Below, piece by piece: positions 25,049 to 35,800 of a stretch of DNA of 54,681 nt; positions within the stretch are counted from its first letter, which is position 1; each line of letters starts with the position of its first letter. The DNA is taken from positions 1 to 54,681 of IMG/VR virus record IMGVR_UViG_3300034022_000682; one strand, given 5' to 3'. The stretch comes from a virus. The notes under the pieces are model-generated. The model ran no database searches and was not told where the DNA came from. It was given only the letters and a program-made list of their open reading frames with translations. The position numbers and the translations under genes are program-made.

Positions 25049-25405
25049 ATGGAATTATATATAAAATACCCAACTGATCCTAATTACGACGAAAACCAGG
25101 TTCAAACTAATAGTGAAATAGAAATGTTAATCACACAGATTCAAACTGCTCTATTTACTAATACGAGAGAAGTTATGGGTTCTGAGAATTTTGGATGTAA
25201 TTTGGAAACACTTATATATGATTTAAATGTTAATGAATATAATATAGTTTCTACAATAACTGATCAGATAAATCGATATTGCCCCTTAGCTAATAAGTAT
25301 AACTTTAATGTAGATGTTACATTTATGAAGGGTGAAGTTAGAGATATTGCATTTATAGATATTTCAATAGATGGCAGATATTCTATAAAAATAAGTATGT
25401 TATAA
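25049..25405 (+). CDS. 25: Baseplate wedge protein gp25-like
   Basis: The 118-residue length fits the gp25/W family. The core is SEIEMLITQIQTALFTNTREVMGSENFGCNLETLIYDLN, matching the family pattern in which a GERVM-type segment and FG.L follow the first helix. gp25 sits at the junction of wedge, sheath and hub and triggers sheath contraction. It is followed directly by the gp6-like gene, as in T4 and other contractile systems. Confidence 0.85.
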   Translation: MELYIKYPTDPNYDENQVQTNSEIEMLITQIQTALFTNTREVMGSENFGCNLETLIYDLNVNEYNIVSTITDQINRYCPLANKYNFNVDVTFMKGEVRDIAFIDISIDGRYSIKISML

Positions 25406-25421
25406 AAAAGTAAATACAATA

Positions 25422-27251
25422 ATGGCTGAATTAAAATTTTTAAGTAGAATTAGAACAGGTGCAGCTGACATCAGACAAGATGCTCAGACGTATATTTCTA
25501 GGGTCTACAGTAGAGCTAATACTCTATTTACGGTGGCTTCACCGTTTGCCCAAATAATTTCAGTATTATCTGAAATATCTGATTTAATTATGTTCTACAT
25601 TGAAGATTCAGTAGTAGAACAAAACATATATACTGCTCAACAAGCAGAATCTATATATGGTATGGCTAGATTAACTGGTCATGATGCTACTAGAGGATTT
25701 GCTGCAACGGGTGAGATTGAATTTAGATGGAAACCCGGAGCAGATATGTCAAAGATTGCTGGAAATACATTAAATATACAATCTAGAGCTCAACTAAAAT
25801 TTGATGCAAATGGATTAATGTATACTCTTTTAAATTCTAACGATAGTTTTAAATTAGAAAAAACAAATTATACATCTATTAAGACTGCTATTATTCAAGG
25901 TAAGTTTGAATCACAGACATTAACTTCTAGTGGTGAAAAATTACAATCATTTAGTATTAATACCGGTGGTATAACAGATCATACTAAAGTAAGTGTTAGT
26001 GTTAATGGAGAACTTTGGACAAAACATCAATCTTTATATGATTTAGGTTCTGAAGAAAAAGCATATTTAGTTAAGACTGGAATTAGTGGAGGTTTAGACC
26101 TTTATTTTGGTAACGGAAGTTTTGGAATGGTACCACCCAATGGTGCTACAATCGAAATAGAATATGTAAAGCATAGTGGAATGACAGGTAATTTAGATGA
26201 TTCACCTGATTTAACTATTAAATGGGACGCAGTTGGTACTGATTCAAATGGTAATGAGCATGATCTAAATCAATTTTTAGACGTAACTATTACTTCATCG
26301 CCTAAAATGGGTGGTGATAGAGAAGATACCAGATTTACAAAGATTATGACACCAATGGCAAGTAAGTCTTTTGTATTAGCAACTCCTGATAATTATGAAT
26401 ACTTCTTATCAAGATATAATATGTTCTCTTATATAGATGCATATAATACAACTGACGACCAATATTTGGACGATGATAATGTTATTTATATTTTCGCAGT
26501 TCCTGATATTAAAAAGAAACTTGCAAAAAACCAAGATTATTTTAATATTCCACAATCTGAAATGTTTTTAGATCAAGGTGAATATGATGCAATGCATAAG
26601 GTATTAGAAGATAGCGGACAACAAATGGTAACTACCGAAGTTGTTTTTGTTAAACCTCAAGTAAGATATTACAGTATGGATATTAACATTAGATATTTTG
26701 AAGGTTACACTAGAGATGAAATATACAATGCGGTTAGAGCTAAAGTTTCTGAATATTTATTGAGTATCACACGAAGAGATAAATTACCTAAATCTGATAT
26801 AGTTTATATTTTGGAAGAAGTTGCAGGAATTGATGCAGTGAATGTTAGATTTATTTCTGAAACTGAAGAAACTGCATTAAGAAATGGTTACTTTGAATCT
26901 GTTAATGTAAGCGTTGTACCACAAGAACCCGTAACACTTGAAACTGTTGGAAATGGTAAACAAAAATACGTTTTCTTTAAAAGAATCGAAGATGTAAAAG
27001 TAGTACCCGTTAAATATTCAATGGATATACCTGATACTGTAAAAGGATTGGATCAATGGGGTGATATTATAATGGAGAAAGAAGAAGTTGCTGTATTTAG
27101 AGGTGGATGGTTAGATAGAGATGGTGATGTTATCGAAGATGATGTATTAATGAATGCTGAAGCTGCAGTTAGTATTAACTTTGAAGCAGATCCTGTACCT
27201 AGAACAATTTACACTAGAATACAAGCTGGAAATAGAAAAGCACTTAAGTAA
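25422..27251 (+). CDS. 6: Baseplate wedge protein gp6-like (baseplate J family)
   Basis: The 609-residue protein starts 16 bases after gp25. The N-terminal helical part (FTVASPFAQIISVLSEISDLIMFYIEDSVVEQNI.., AESIYGMARLTGHDATRGFAA) and central beta-rich region follow T4 gp6 and gpJ organisation. The C-terminal part contains RAKVSEYLLSITRRDKLPKSDIVYILEEVAGIDAVNV, the typical J-type segment. gp6 forms the inner ring of the baseplate. Its last base is shared with the next start. Confidence 0.8.
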   Translation: MAELKFLSRIRTGAADIRQDAQTYISRVYSRANTLFTVASPFAQIISVLSEISDLIMFYIEDSVVEQNIYTAQQAESIYGMARLTGHDATRGFAATGEIEFRWKPGADMSKIAGNTLNIQSRAQLKFDANGLMYTLLNSNDSFKLEKTNYTSIKTAIIQGKFESQTLTSSGEKLQSFSINTGGITDHTKVSVSVNGELWTKHQSLYDLGSEEKAYLVKTGISGGLDLYFGNGSFGMVPPNGATIEIEYVKHSGMTGNLDDSPDLTIKWDAVGTDSNGNEHDLNQFLDVTITSSPKMGGDREDTRFTKIMTPMASKSFVLATPDNYEYFLSRYNMFSYIDAYNTTDDQYLDDDNVIYIFAVPDIKKKLAKNQDYFNIPQSEMFLDQGEYDAMHKVLEDSGQQMVTTEVVFVKPQVRYYSMDINIRYFEGYTRDEIYNAVRAKVSEYLLSITRRDKLPKSDIVYILEEVAGIDAVNVRFISETEETALRNGYFESVNVSVVPQEPVTLETVGNGKQKYVFFKRIEDVKVVPVKYSMDIPDTVKGLDQWGDIIMEKEEVAVFRGGWLDRDGDVIEDDVLMNAEAAVSINFEADPVPRTIYTRIQAGNRKALK

Positions 27252-27532
27252 TGGCATTATTTGATAATTTATTTGGATACAGAAGAGTTAGAAGATATGA
27301 CAGTGTAAAAATTAGAAAAGATTCTAGATTGCACACTGGATATGACTATGAAAATTTACCACCAAGTGAATTCATAGGTAGAGCTTTGTCTGGTCACATT
27401 CAAAGAAATGAAACCATTAGATATTTCTTAATGTTTTTAGATGACAATTTAAAGACGTTATTAAGAGGCGTTAGATACCTTAAGAACTATAAAAATTATA
27501 CCGTCAAAGAAGACGATAACCAAACTAGATAA
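27251..27532 (+). CDS. Small hypothetical baseplate-region protein
   Basis: The 93-residue basic protein overlaps the gp6-like stop and the next start by one base each. It is Arg/Lys/Tyr-rich (FGYRRVRRYDSVKIRKDSRL) with a helical hydrophobic centre (IRYFLMFLDDNLKTLLRG). No family is recognised. Its position inside the wedge operon suggests a structural or assembly role. Confidence 0.65.
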   Translation: MALFDNLFGYRRVRRYDSVKIRKDSRLHTGYDYENLPPSEFIGRALSGHIQRNETIRYFLMFLDDNLKTLLRGVRYLKNYKNYTVKEDDNQTR

Positions 27533-30357
27533 TGTACGATAATTTAAGATTTTTTAGGGGATTAGAATATGACTTGAATTTCGAGAAAGACGAATTCGAT
27601 GTATATGAAGGTACTGTTCATTTGTCCCAAGTTTCTGCAGGTTTGTATGAAACTGTTAACTTATTCATCGTAGAAGAATGTATCTTTAATGGTGATCCTA
27701 ATATTAATTTTCCTACGGCAGAAACTTCTAGCCCTACTAAATTTATATTTGAATGGGAACAAACCAATAAATTTGATAGCACATCAATCATTTTATATGA
27801 TATTGATAATACTGGAAATATTCCTACTATCAAAGAATTAAAGTCGCAAACAATTGATTTATTAAATAATTCAAATACGAATTCTATTGTAGATGGTGTT
27901 AAATATTTAAACGCTAGTTCTAATGTGGCTATTCAACTTAATATTGCATTAAGTTCAACAACTCCAGGCCCACATGTTAGAAACTTAAACGTATACGAAT
28001 ATAAATTAGGAGTTAAAACTCTAATAGCTACTATTGAATTTTACGGAGAAGTTGTAGCTGAAGACGAAAGACTTTCAGTTCTTTTGTCTAATTTTGGTGC
28101 ATCTTTATCAGAATCAGATTTCTTATTATTCAAAGATCATGACATTAGTGAAATGTCTCCTGATTATATTTTATTAAATCAAAAAAGAAAGGAACTTCTT
28201 TTAGAACTTCATAACATTAAACCATTTGTTGGTACATATAAAGCAATTTTAAATGCAATTGACTTCTTTGGTTACGATAAATTAACTCTTAAAGAATATT
28301 GGTTAAACATCGATAGTTCTGTTAAGAATTTTGGTAAATTATTTGCTGTTCCAGTTGCTCATTCATCAGTAAGAGGCGAATCAATTAGAAAGAAATTAGC
28401 TTTTAAATTGCCATCTAATACGATGAAAAAAACCAGTAAGTTTAGTTTAGTTTATAGATTAAATGAACCTAATGGTACATATGACGAATGGGATATTCCT
28501 AATGTAACTGAAACATTTGATTATACACCTGAAGAGGTTTTAATTAAATTATATGGTTTAAAAGCCAAGTTACAACAAGAGTACTTACCGCTTCAAGCTA
28601 AGATTATTGACATAACTGCTGAAGGTGATTATTTTGATCAAAGAAATTTAAATGTTTGGAATAATCAAAATGCTATTGATTTCTTTAGTGAAGGTCATAG
28701 AATTAAATTTAAAGTTGTTCCAGGTGATAGAGATCTTTTTATCGAAGATATGTCAATGGTTCTTAAACCATCGTTAGATCAAAACAATGATGCTGGTAAT
28801 TATAACTTGTTTTTAAATTTAGGAATAGGTAAAGAAGATAATTTAACACCTGCAAATAGAATAGAATTAAAGAATGCAATTTATAAGTTTTACGAAACTT
28901 ATCACGATAGAGAATTATATTCTTACAATCCAAATATTCCAATAGGTTGTCCAATTATATTAGATGGAACTGATTCATTTGATGATGTATGGGACGAGGC
29001 TAAGTTTACATGGGAAGATGCTCACGATCCAAATTCAACTTTGTTAATAACATGGAATGATTGGTGGAAAGCATGGGTTTATGAAATCGAATGGGTAGTT
29101 ACAAGTAAAGAAAGAGGTTTTAACCAGACATATAGAGGTGCGATCGATGATTACTTGGTACTTCCACTGATATTACCATATGCCGATTCTTACAGTGTGG
29201 AAATGAGAACGTATGATCTATTTGGGCACAGATCACATTATAGAATGAATGATGTTATAGATGTTAAATTAAAAAATCTAGAACTTTATGGAATTTATAA
29301 GTGGTTAGAATTTGATAACTGGGATAGTAAGAAGTTACCTTGGAATAAAGCTGGAGGTTATTGGAATTCACCTCAAGACAATAAGACATTAGTTGAAGAT
29401 AATTTAGCTACACTTTATTTGACTTTAGACAGAGCTAATTATATTCACTTAGAAGAAGATCAAGGAATTAGATTTTCTACAGTTAGAAGATATATGGACA
29501 TATATTCTGAAACTGGTTTTAGTGAGACTACTGGACCATACACATGGGACGAATCTACATTTAGATTTGAAGATAGCAAACACATTGCATGGAATTTCAT
29601 GAGAGTTGGACCTGATTTAACTTCAAGTTTTAAAATCAATGACATACAACAAGGTGATAAATTAGTTATCAAATACAAACATCCTATAAATGGCACAGTT
29701 AGCTTCGGTGAACATACTATTATAAATGCAACTCCTACTACTTTCAATGATGTAAATGGATGGAAACAAATAATGGATGAATTAAATGCTAGCACCGATC
29801 CTGTTATTAGTAAATTTAATTATAATGCAATATTCGAAGATCTAGATGATAATGATACAAATGATGTATTTAGATTTATTTTAGCAGTAGGTTGGGAATA
29901 TTCAAGTATATATGATTTTGATACTGTTTCTATTGTGAAAGTAAATCCGGCGGCTCAAAGTTATATCCAACAACAGAGTAATTATGTGAATCCCGGTAAT
30001 TATGTTGGTGTAGATTTTAATTTAAATTCTGTTTCTAATTCAAATGTAACTGGTGAAACACATGTTGAACATTTTAATCCAACATGGGACGATACTAGAG
30101 TATTTACAAATTATGCAGAAGTTGAAAGATCAACACATGTTACAATATCTACTGATATTTCTAAGTTTCCTGGTAGAAAAAATGCTAAGTGGACAATCAC
30201 AAATATAAGTAACCCAAAAATCACTGATATATACTATAATAATATGTGGCTGACGTACATCTTTAAAGAACCTGGATACTATTCAATTCAATTAGAGGCT
30301 GAAGACACACATGGTAATAAAAACCTTGTAAAAAGAAACATGTTAAAAGTAAAATAA
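27532..30357 (+). CDS. Large baseplate wedge protein (gp7 position)
   Basis: The 941-residue protein follows the gp6-like and small genes with a one-base overlap. It is rich in acidic and aromatic residues. The helical segment KRKELLLELHNIKPFVGTYKAILNAIDFFGYDKLTLKEYW is wedge-like. The end (GYYSIQLEAEDTHGNKNLVKRNMLKVK) looks like a PKD/Ig-type domain. In T4 the gene after 6 is 7, a large wedge protein; that assignment here is by position and size rather than by recognised motifs. Confidence 0.6.
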   Translation: MYDNLRFFRGLEYDLNFEKDEFDVYEGTVHLSQVSAGLYETVNLFIVEECIFNGDPNINFPTAETSSPTKFIFEWEQTNKFDSTSIILYDIDNTGNIPTIKELKSQTIDLLNNSNTNSIVDGVKYLNASSNVAIQLNIALSSTTPGPHVRNLNVYEYKLGVKTLIATIEFYGEVVAEDERLSVLLSNFGASLSESDFLLFKDHDISEMSPDYILLNQKRKELLLELHNIKPFVGTYKAILNAIDFFGYDKLTLKEYWLNIDSSVKNFGKLFAVPVAHSSVRGESIRKKLAFKLPSNTMKKTSKFSLVYRLNEPNGTYDEWDIPNVTETFDYTPEEVLIKLYGLKAKLQQEYLPLQAKIIDITAEGDYFDQRNLNVWNNQNAIDFFSEGHRIKFKVVPGDRDLFIEDMSMVLKPSLDQNNDAGNYNLFLNLGIGKEDNLTPANRIELKNAIYKFYETYHDRELYSYNPNIPIGCPIILDGTDSFDDVWDEAKFTWEDAHDPNSTLLITWNDWWKAWVYEIEWVVTSKERGFNQTYRGAIDDYLVLPLILPYADSYSVEMRTYDLFGHRSHYRMNDVIDVKLKNLELYGIYKWLEFDNWDSKKLPWNKAGGYWNSPQDNKTLVEDNLATLYLTLDRANYIHLEEDQGIRFSTVRRYMDIYSETGFSETTGPYTWDESTFRFEDSKHIAWNFMRVGPDLTSSFKINDIQQGDKLVIKYKHPINGTVSFGEHTIINATPTTFNDVNGWKQIMDELNASTDPVISKFNYNAIFEDLDDNDTNDVFRFILAVGWEYSSIYDFDTVSIVKVNPAAQSYIQQQSNYVNPGNYVGVDFNLNSVSNSNVTGETHVEHFNPTWDDTRVFTNYAEVERSTHVTISTDISKFPGRKNAKWTITNISNPKITDIYYNNMWLTYIFKEPGYYSIQLEAEDTHGNKNLVKRNMLKVK

Positions 30358-30370
30358 TAAAAACAATAAA

Positions 30371-30937
30371 ATGGCAAACATTACTGAAATCTTAGGAACT
30401 GACTCAGTTTCTTCATCAAGACCGATTATCAATAGTAACTTTGAGTTATTAAACGACGAGTTAGCATCTGTTACGGCACTACTAAACCCTACAACATTAA
30501 CCTTAAGTGGACTCGCAAGTGTTTCTACTTCATCGTTGACTGTTGCACAAGGAGGTATAAATTTACTACTTATTAATAATTTAGGCGCTGTATTTAATGT
30601 TGCGGCTACGTTTGCATCAAGTGCTAAATTTGGAGGTACTTTAATTAAAAGCGGAGTATTGGGTACTGCTGCAGTTCCAACTACACAAGTTACACCAACT
30701 GTTATCACAGCAATTACATATTTTGTTGACACTAACTTTACTTTACCTGAAGCAACAGATGGTCAAGAGGTAACTGTAATTAATGTTTCTTCGGCTTCAC
30801 AATCTGTATTAGCAGGTGTAGGCGCTTCTTTAGCAGCAAGTACAATTGCATTAACAGGATTAAATTCTACAGTAACATTAAGATGTTTCGCTAATAAATG
30901 GTATGTTATTGCATCTCACAAAACAACAATTGTATAA
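30371..30937 (+). CDS. Small beta-structured tail/fibre protein
   Basis: The 188-residue protein is low in charge and rich in Thr, Ser, Ala and Val. It begins MANITEILGTDSVSSSRPIIN, an N-terminus that resembles that of the collagen-like fibre at 44183 (INIQEILHPSDSDSIKFEKIN). The middle is repetitive and beta-helix-like. It ends with VTLRCFANKWYVIASH, typical of small phage fibre tips. I infer a virion-attached short fibre or fibre-attachment protein. Confidence 0.6.
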   Translation: MANITEILGTDSVSSSRPIINSNFELLNDELASVTALLNPTTLTLSGLASVSTSSLTVAQGGINLLLINNLGAVFNVAATFASSAKFGGTLIKSGVLGTAAVPTTQVTPTVITAITYFVDTNFTLPEATDGQEVTVINVSSASQSVLAGVGASLAASTIALTGLNSTVTLRCFANKWYVIASHKTTIV

Positions 30938-30956
30938 AACAAAATTTAATTAATAA

Positions 30957-32894
30957 ATGGCAACTCCTCTAGTTAGAATACCGCAGCCCATGGGAGGCAC
31001 AATGTATGCTTTTGCTTCTTCAGCAAGAGATATGACTAGAGCTTTTAACAGTTCGGACTTAAATTTTGAATTTAGCAAATATGCTTTGTTAGATCTTCCA
31101 GATTTTACTGATTCAGTTAATGGTTCTAACACTATAGATTTTGAATTAAAACTTAAACAACCTTCGGGCCAAGCGTATATTGCTGGAATGCCTAATGTTG
31201 ATTTTGCACAAACATTTCAGAATTACGCATTAAACATGGAAGAGTTATTATTACAAGATGATGACTACGATCCAATTATTTTACAATCAGATGCTGAAAA
31301 AATATTCTTTAAATGGTTATCTTCTTTAGGTGCCATTGATTTTATTACAGCAGATTCTAACCAAACTCTTTTAGGTAATTATACAGAGAAAGTTAATGGA
31401 AATTTAGCGAGTGCTAATTATGACAGAGTGGTTAAATATTTAGGAACTATTGATGTTGAGAATGATGTTGCTTATCAAGGTAACACATATCATGAAGTTT
31501 ATATTAATGTTCCTACTTCAGTTGGTTATACACCGACAGTTTTGTTTAAGCCATCAAATTACAATACATCTGCAACCAAATTATATGCTAGTGATTATAT
31601 AGAAGGTAGAGCAGGACAAACACATCCTGATCCTAATATTAATATCAATACAGTTGTTGATGCTTACGCTTTAAGTAGTGGACCATATTACAATATTCAA
31701 ACGAATGCAACTAATAGTGTTGGTATTCAATTTGATCCAAGTGCATATGAAGAAATTAACAATGATGTTGATGTAAAGTCATTATTAGATTTTGCTAAAA
31801 AAGGACAGAAATTTAATTTCAATGCAATATTAGTTTACTATGATATTTATAGTCAATCAGTACCTGCTAATAGAGCAACAAACTTATATGGTATTTTAAT
31901 ACTTGATGATATTCAAGATTCTTATGGACCTGGTTCTAAGATTAACGAACAAATTAAGTATAAGCCAAATGAAATTACAGGTTTAAATGGTAATGCATTC
32001 TCTTTAAAATTAAATTTAAAATTTAATTCATCATTAGATAATGTTGGTGTTGAAACTAGTATAAATGACTTTACTACGTTTTCTATGGATTTATTCATGG
32101 ATACAACTACTGCTTTAGAAAATGCTACTGAACTTTTAATTCAAGCAAATAATAGATATGGCGCGGTTGTTAATAGATTAGATGCTATTGAAAATATAGT
32201 TGCTGCTAAAGAAAATGCTACGGCACTTTTAAGTAGAATTGTTTCTTTAGAAGATTCATTTCAAAATGCCTCTATTCAATTAGCAGACTCTAACTCTCTT
32301 TTGGAATTAATTACAAAGGCACACAATAAAATCAATTCATTAATTGACGGAACAATACCTGTAGAATTGCAATATAATACTGATGTTTTATTTGCTGGTA
32401 AAGGTACAGAGGTTGATAAATCTATTCCTAATAAAATTAAAATTAACAGTACAGTTGATGGTTATACTTTGAATAGTGTATACCTTTGGAATATGGTTGC
32501 TAATGCAATTGCAACACAATTATCTTCGACTGTACAATTTGATGCAGGAAATGTTGGTAATGGTTCTGGTAAATTTGCAATCTGGTCTAGATTAGAATCT
32601 TTTACAAATAGATTAAGTCTTAGGGGTTTAATCTCAACTGATCCTGAAAGTAATCTTAATATATACATTGATGATAGTCTTACTGCTTGGAAAAGCGGTC
32701 AAACTTTTAAAATCACATTTGACACAATCAATATGTCTGGTAATAATATTAAAATTTGGACTAGTAAAACAACTGGATTTGATAAATTAGTAGCAGACAT
32801 AGACGCAACTCAATTAATAACAAACAAACCGTATATTGAATTAGTATGTATAAATCCTGCTAATTATCAATTCGAAGCTGATATTTTAAGATAA
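30957..32894 (+). CDS. Virion structural protein with central coiled coil
   Basis: The 645-residue protein has an alpha/beta N-terminal half, a helical stretch at about 380-470 (ALENATELLIQANNRYGAVVNRLDAIENIVAAKENATALLSRIVSLEDSF), and a beta-rich C-terminus. It begins MATPLVRIPQPMGGTMYAFASSA. No specific family is recognised. Location in the wedge block suggests a gp8-gp10-type peripheral baseplate protein. Confidence 0.6.
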   Translation: MATPLVRIPQPMGGTMYAFASSARDMTRAFNSSDLNFEFSKYALLDLPDFTDSVNGSNTIDFELKLKQPSGQAYIAGMPNVDFAQTFQNYALNMEELLLQDDDYDPIILQSDAEKIFFKWLSSLGAIDFITADSNQTLLGNYTEKVNGNLASANYDRVVKYLGTIDVENDVAYQGNTYHEVYINVPTSVGYTPTVLFKPSNYNTSATKLYASDYIEGRAGQTHPDPNININTVVDAYALSSGPYYNIQTNATNSVGIQFDPSAYEEINNDVDVKSLLDFAKKGQKFNFNAILVYYDIYSQSVPANRATNLYGILILDDIQDSYGPGSKINEQIKYKPNEITGLNGNAFSLKLNLKFNSSLDNVGVETSINDFTTFSMDLFMDTTTALENATELLIQANNRYGAVVNRLDAIENIVAAKENATALLSRIVSLEDSFQNASIQLADSNSLLELITKAHNKINSLIDGTIPVELQYNTDVLFAGKGTEVDKSIPNKIKINSTVDGYTLNSVYLWNMVANAIATQLSSTVQFDAGNVGNGSGKFAIWSRLESFTNRLSLRGLISTDPESNLNIYIDDSLTAWKSGQTFKITFDTINMSGNNIKIWTSKTTGFDKLVADIDATQLITNKPYIELVCINPANYQFEADILR

Positions 32895-32895
32895 T

Positions 32896-35800
32896 ATGAA
32901 TACTAACAACTCTATTTCTAATTCACTCAAGAAACTACTTGAGATCAACGCTAATTCCTTAAAGACTTTTGAGAGAATTAATGAAGCAATCACGACTGAT
33001 CAACAAGATGTACCTCTTGAGATAATAACTACTGATGGAACTAAAACAGTTTATGTACCGTCATTTGGTTATATGAAAAGAGAGTTAGAAAGATTAGACA
33101 CTAATCTAAAATCTTTAGCGGGTTTAGGTAAGGGTAATACTAGAATTAAGTTACCAGATGGTACTTATCAAAATATTATTACATCTACTTTAAAATCTCC
33201 AGCTAATGATATTACTGTGTTTAATAGACCTGTTAATTTTTCAACTAAGCCTAATTATTTCTTTGAAGATTTCTTAAATCCTTTATTGACTACTACTATT
33301 AATGTTGGTGGACAAATACCTACCAATACTGAAAAGATATTAGTTAAAAGAATTTTATTTGATTCTTCGAATGCAGTTACTGTTGATTATTTTAACACTA
33401 ACTTTAAGAATAAAGAAAATATAGATTATGCTACTGCAATTAGAGATATTGCAATCAATAGTTTAACATATACTTTAGATGAAGACACTAGAGATTTACC
33501 TTATAGAAATGCACAATACACTGGTAAATTTGATGTATTAAAAATTAACAATTCTAAGAGAGAAGAAACTGTCGAGGGTGTTACAACTAAAAGAGGTATA
33601 AAATTATATGCTTTAGATAAATTAACATATAGTGATTCTACAAAGGCTTTTGCTGAAACAGAAACATTAAAAGTTGGTGATGAACTTATGATTCAAGGTG
33701 GTCTTAGAAACACCAGATATAAAATTACTAGAATTGATGGATCTACAAATCAAGTAGAACTATTATTAGTTGAAGGTTATGAATCTATTAAGATTGGTGC
33801 TGATCAATTAGGAATCTATAAAAATGATGATAATAATCTAAACATACAAGTTAATGTTGGTTTTAATGAAAGACTTTTAGTATTTATTAAAGCAATAGAT
33901 CCTGATTCTAAAATATTGGCAGAAAATTGGTCACCTGGTATTGGTTTTTATTCTAACGAATTAACATTAGTACAAACCGATGGTTCATCAATAAGATTAG
34001 ACGATTATTACAAGGCTGAAGTCGCTGACTTTGGTAGATATATTAATGCACTTAAAGAAGATGCTATTCCACCAGCAACACAGGGTATTACTCCTGATGC
34101 TCCGACACTGGATCTTAATAACTTTAAGGTAGTACAAATTAATACTCACCTTACAGCTAATGACAGCGCTGACAAGATTAAAAAGTTAGCAGCTGACAAA
34201 GTTTCTGTTGAAGAGAAGATTAAAAAATTAGATGAAATTATAGTTAAGAAAAGAGCTGAGATTTCTACTAAGAAATATGAATCTAATATTCAAAAAGATA
34301 AAGATAAAAACGAATTAAATTCACTTATCACTGAAAGAACTAGTGAAACAAGTTTATATAATAGTATTGTAAACCAAATCCAATCATTGGCTTCGGGTTC
34401 TAATACAACTAAGGTTACTCCAAAATATAGAGTTAGAGGTTTTTGGGCTATTCCAGAACCTAAAAAAGTTGCTGATACTGTTGATCAAAGTGTTGTACAA
34501 TTTATTATACAATACAGATACTTATCTACTAGTGGAAAAGCAAGTGAAGTTTCACAACTTCCATTCACCGAAGGTACAAGACAAAAAACTGCAGTTTTCT
34601 CAAATTGGAACGAAATGACGACTAAGGCTAGAGACAGATATAGAGATACTGTTTCTGGTAAATTTGCATGGCAAGCTAGTTTAGTTGAAGATGCTCAAGA
34701 AGTAAACTTTAATCAATTAGATATTTCAATTAATGAAGGTGAATTAGTAGAGATCAGAGTTAAATCTGTTTCTGAAGCTGGTTATCCTGCAAATCCAATA
34801 TATTCTGATTGGTCGGAAGCAATTACTATTGATTTCCCAATTGCTGAAATTGATACTACAAACGTAGAGGCATTATTAATGTCTAATGCTGCTGAAACAG
34901 CTGCTGTTAAAATTTCAGAGGAATTAACATCTAAAGGTGTATTTACACATATAGATGATAGCTTTAGTGCTAATGAAAAATATTATGCACACAGTGCAAC
35001 AAGTATTGCTTCAGGATTCTTATCTGCTGAACAGAAACCAATTTCGGTTTATGATAAAATTGCAGAATTAGAAGCTCAAATAGCATCGCTTAAAGTTACT
35101 GTTGAAGTGGAAATCGGTGAACTTCTTGTTAAGATCATGGACGAAGATGGTACAGTTACTGTTATTAACAATGATACTAAAAATCAAATCTTTGCAGGTT
35201 ATTATACTGACGAAGTTGCGAGTTTAACTATTAAGAAAGGTCACATTGTTACTAAAACATTTAAACTTTTATTAGAAAATACAAAGGCTACTAAATTAGA
35301 ATTAGTTTCAAGATTAGTTGGTGATAGAAATTTGCCAGCATATAGATCTACTTCAGCAGGATCTGCAATTGCAGATAGTGGTTTTGGTGTAAGATTAAAT
35401 GATAGCGGAATTGCAGATACTGATAATAAAATTAGTTCAGATAATTATTATACATCTGAGGGTAAATATGATTTAGTACCAATTCAATATCAAAACATCG
35501 ATGCAACATCAATAACATCATATGCATTATTAGCTGAAGCACCATATCAATCTGCACAAAGACGTGGACAATTTGTTTACTCTAGATTTATGGATATTGC
35601 TAATCAAAATCCATTATACGTGACGGAATCTTTATTGTCTGGTGCACTTCCAAATTTAACAAATTATGAGTATCCTCTTAGTTATGCAACATTTCAAGGA
35701 ACTGCTGCTGGAATTCAATTAATTGATCCAAATGGAAGTGGTAATTCTGTTGATTTTATATGGACTGGAACATTCGGTAAAGGTGATACGGGTGTCACTG

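Noticed and set aside
30226-30233. GATATATA box
   Set aside because: It is inside the large wedge gene and not near a gene start; such AT-rich octamers occur by chance, which also limits confidence in the intergenic boxes.
30343-30732. 129-codon open frame on the minus strand
   Set aside because: It lies antisense to the 30371 structural gene, which has a good start context and coherent composition. The antisense product is a mirror of a Ser/Thr/Val-rich gene and has no recognisable features.
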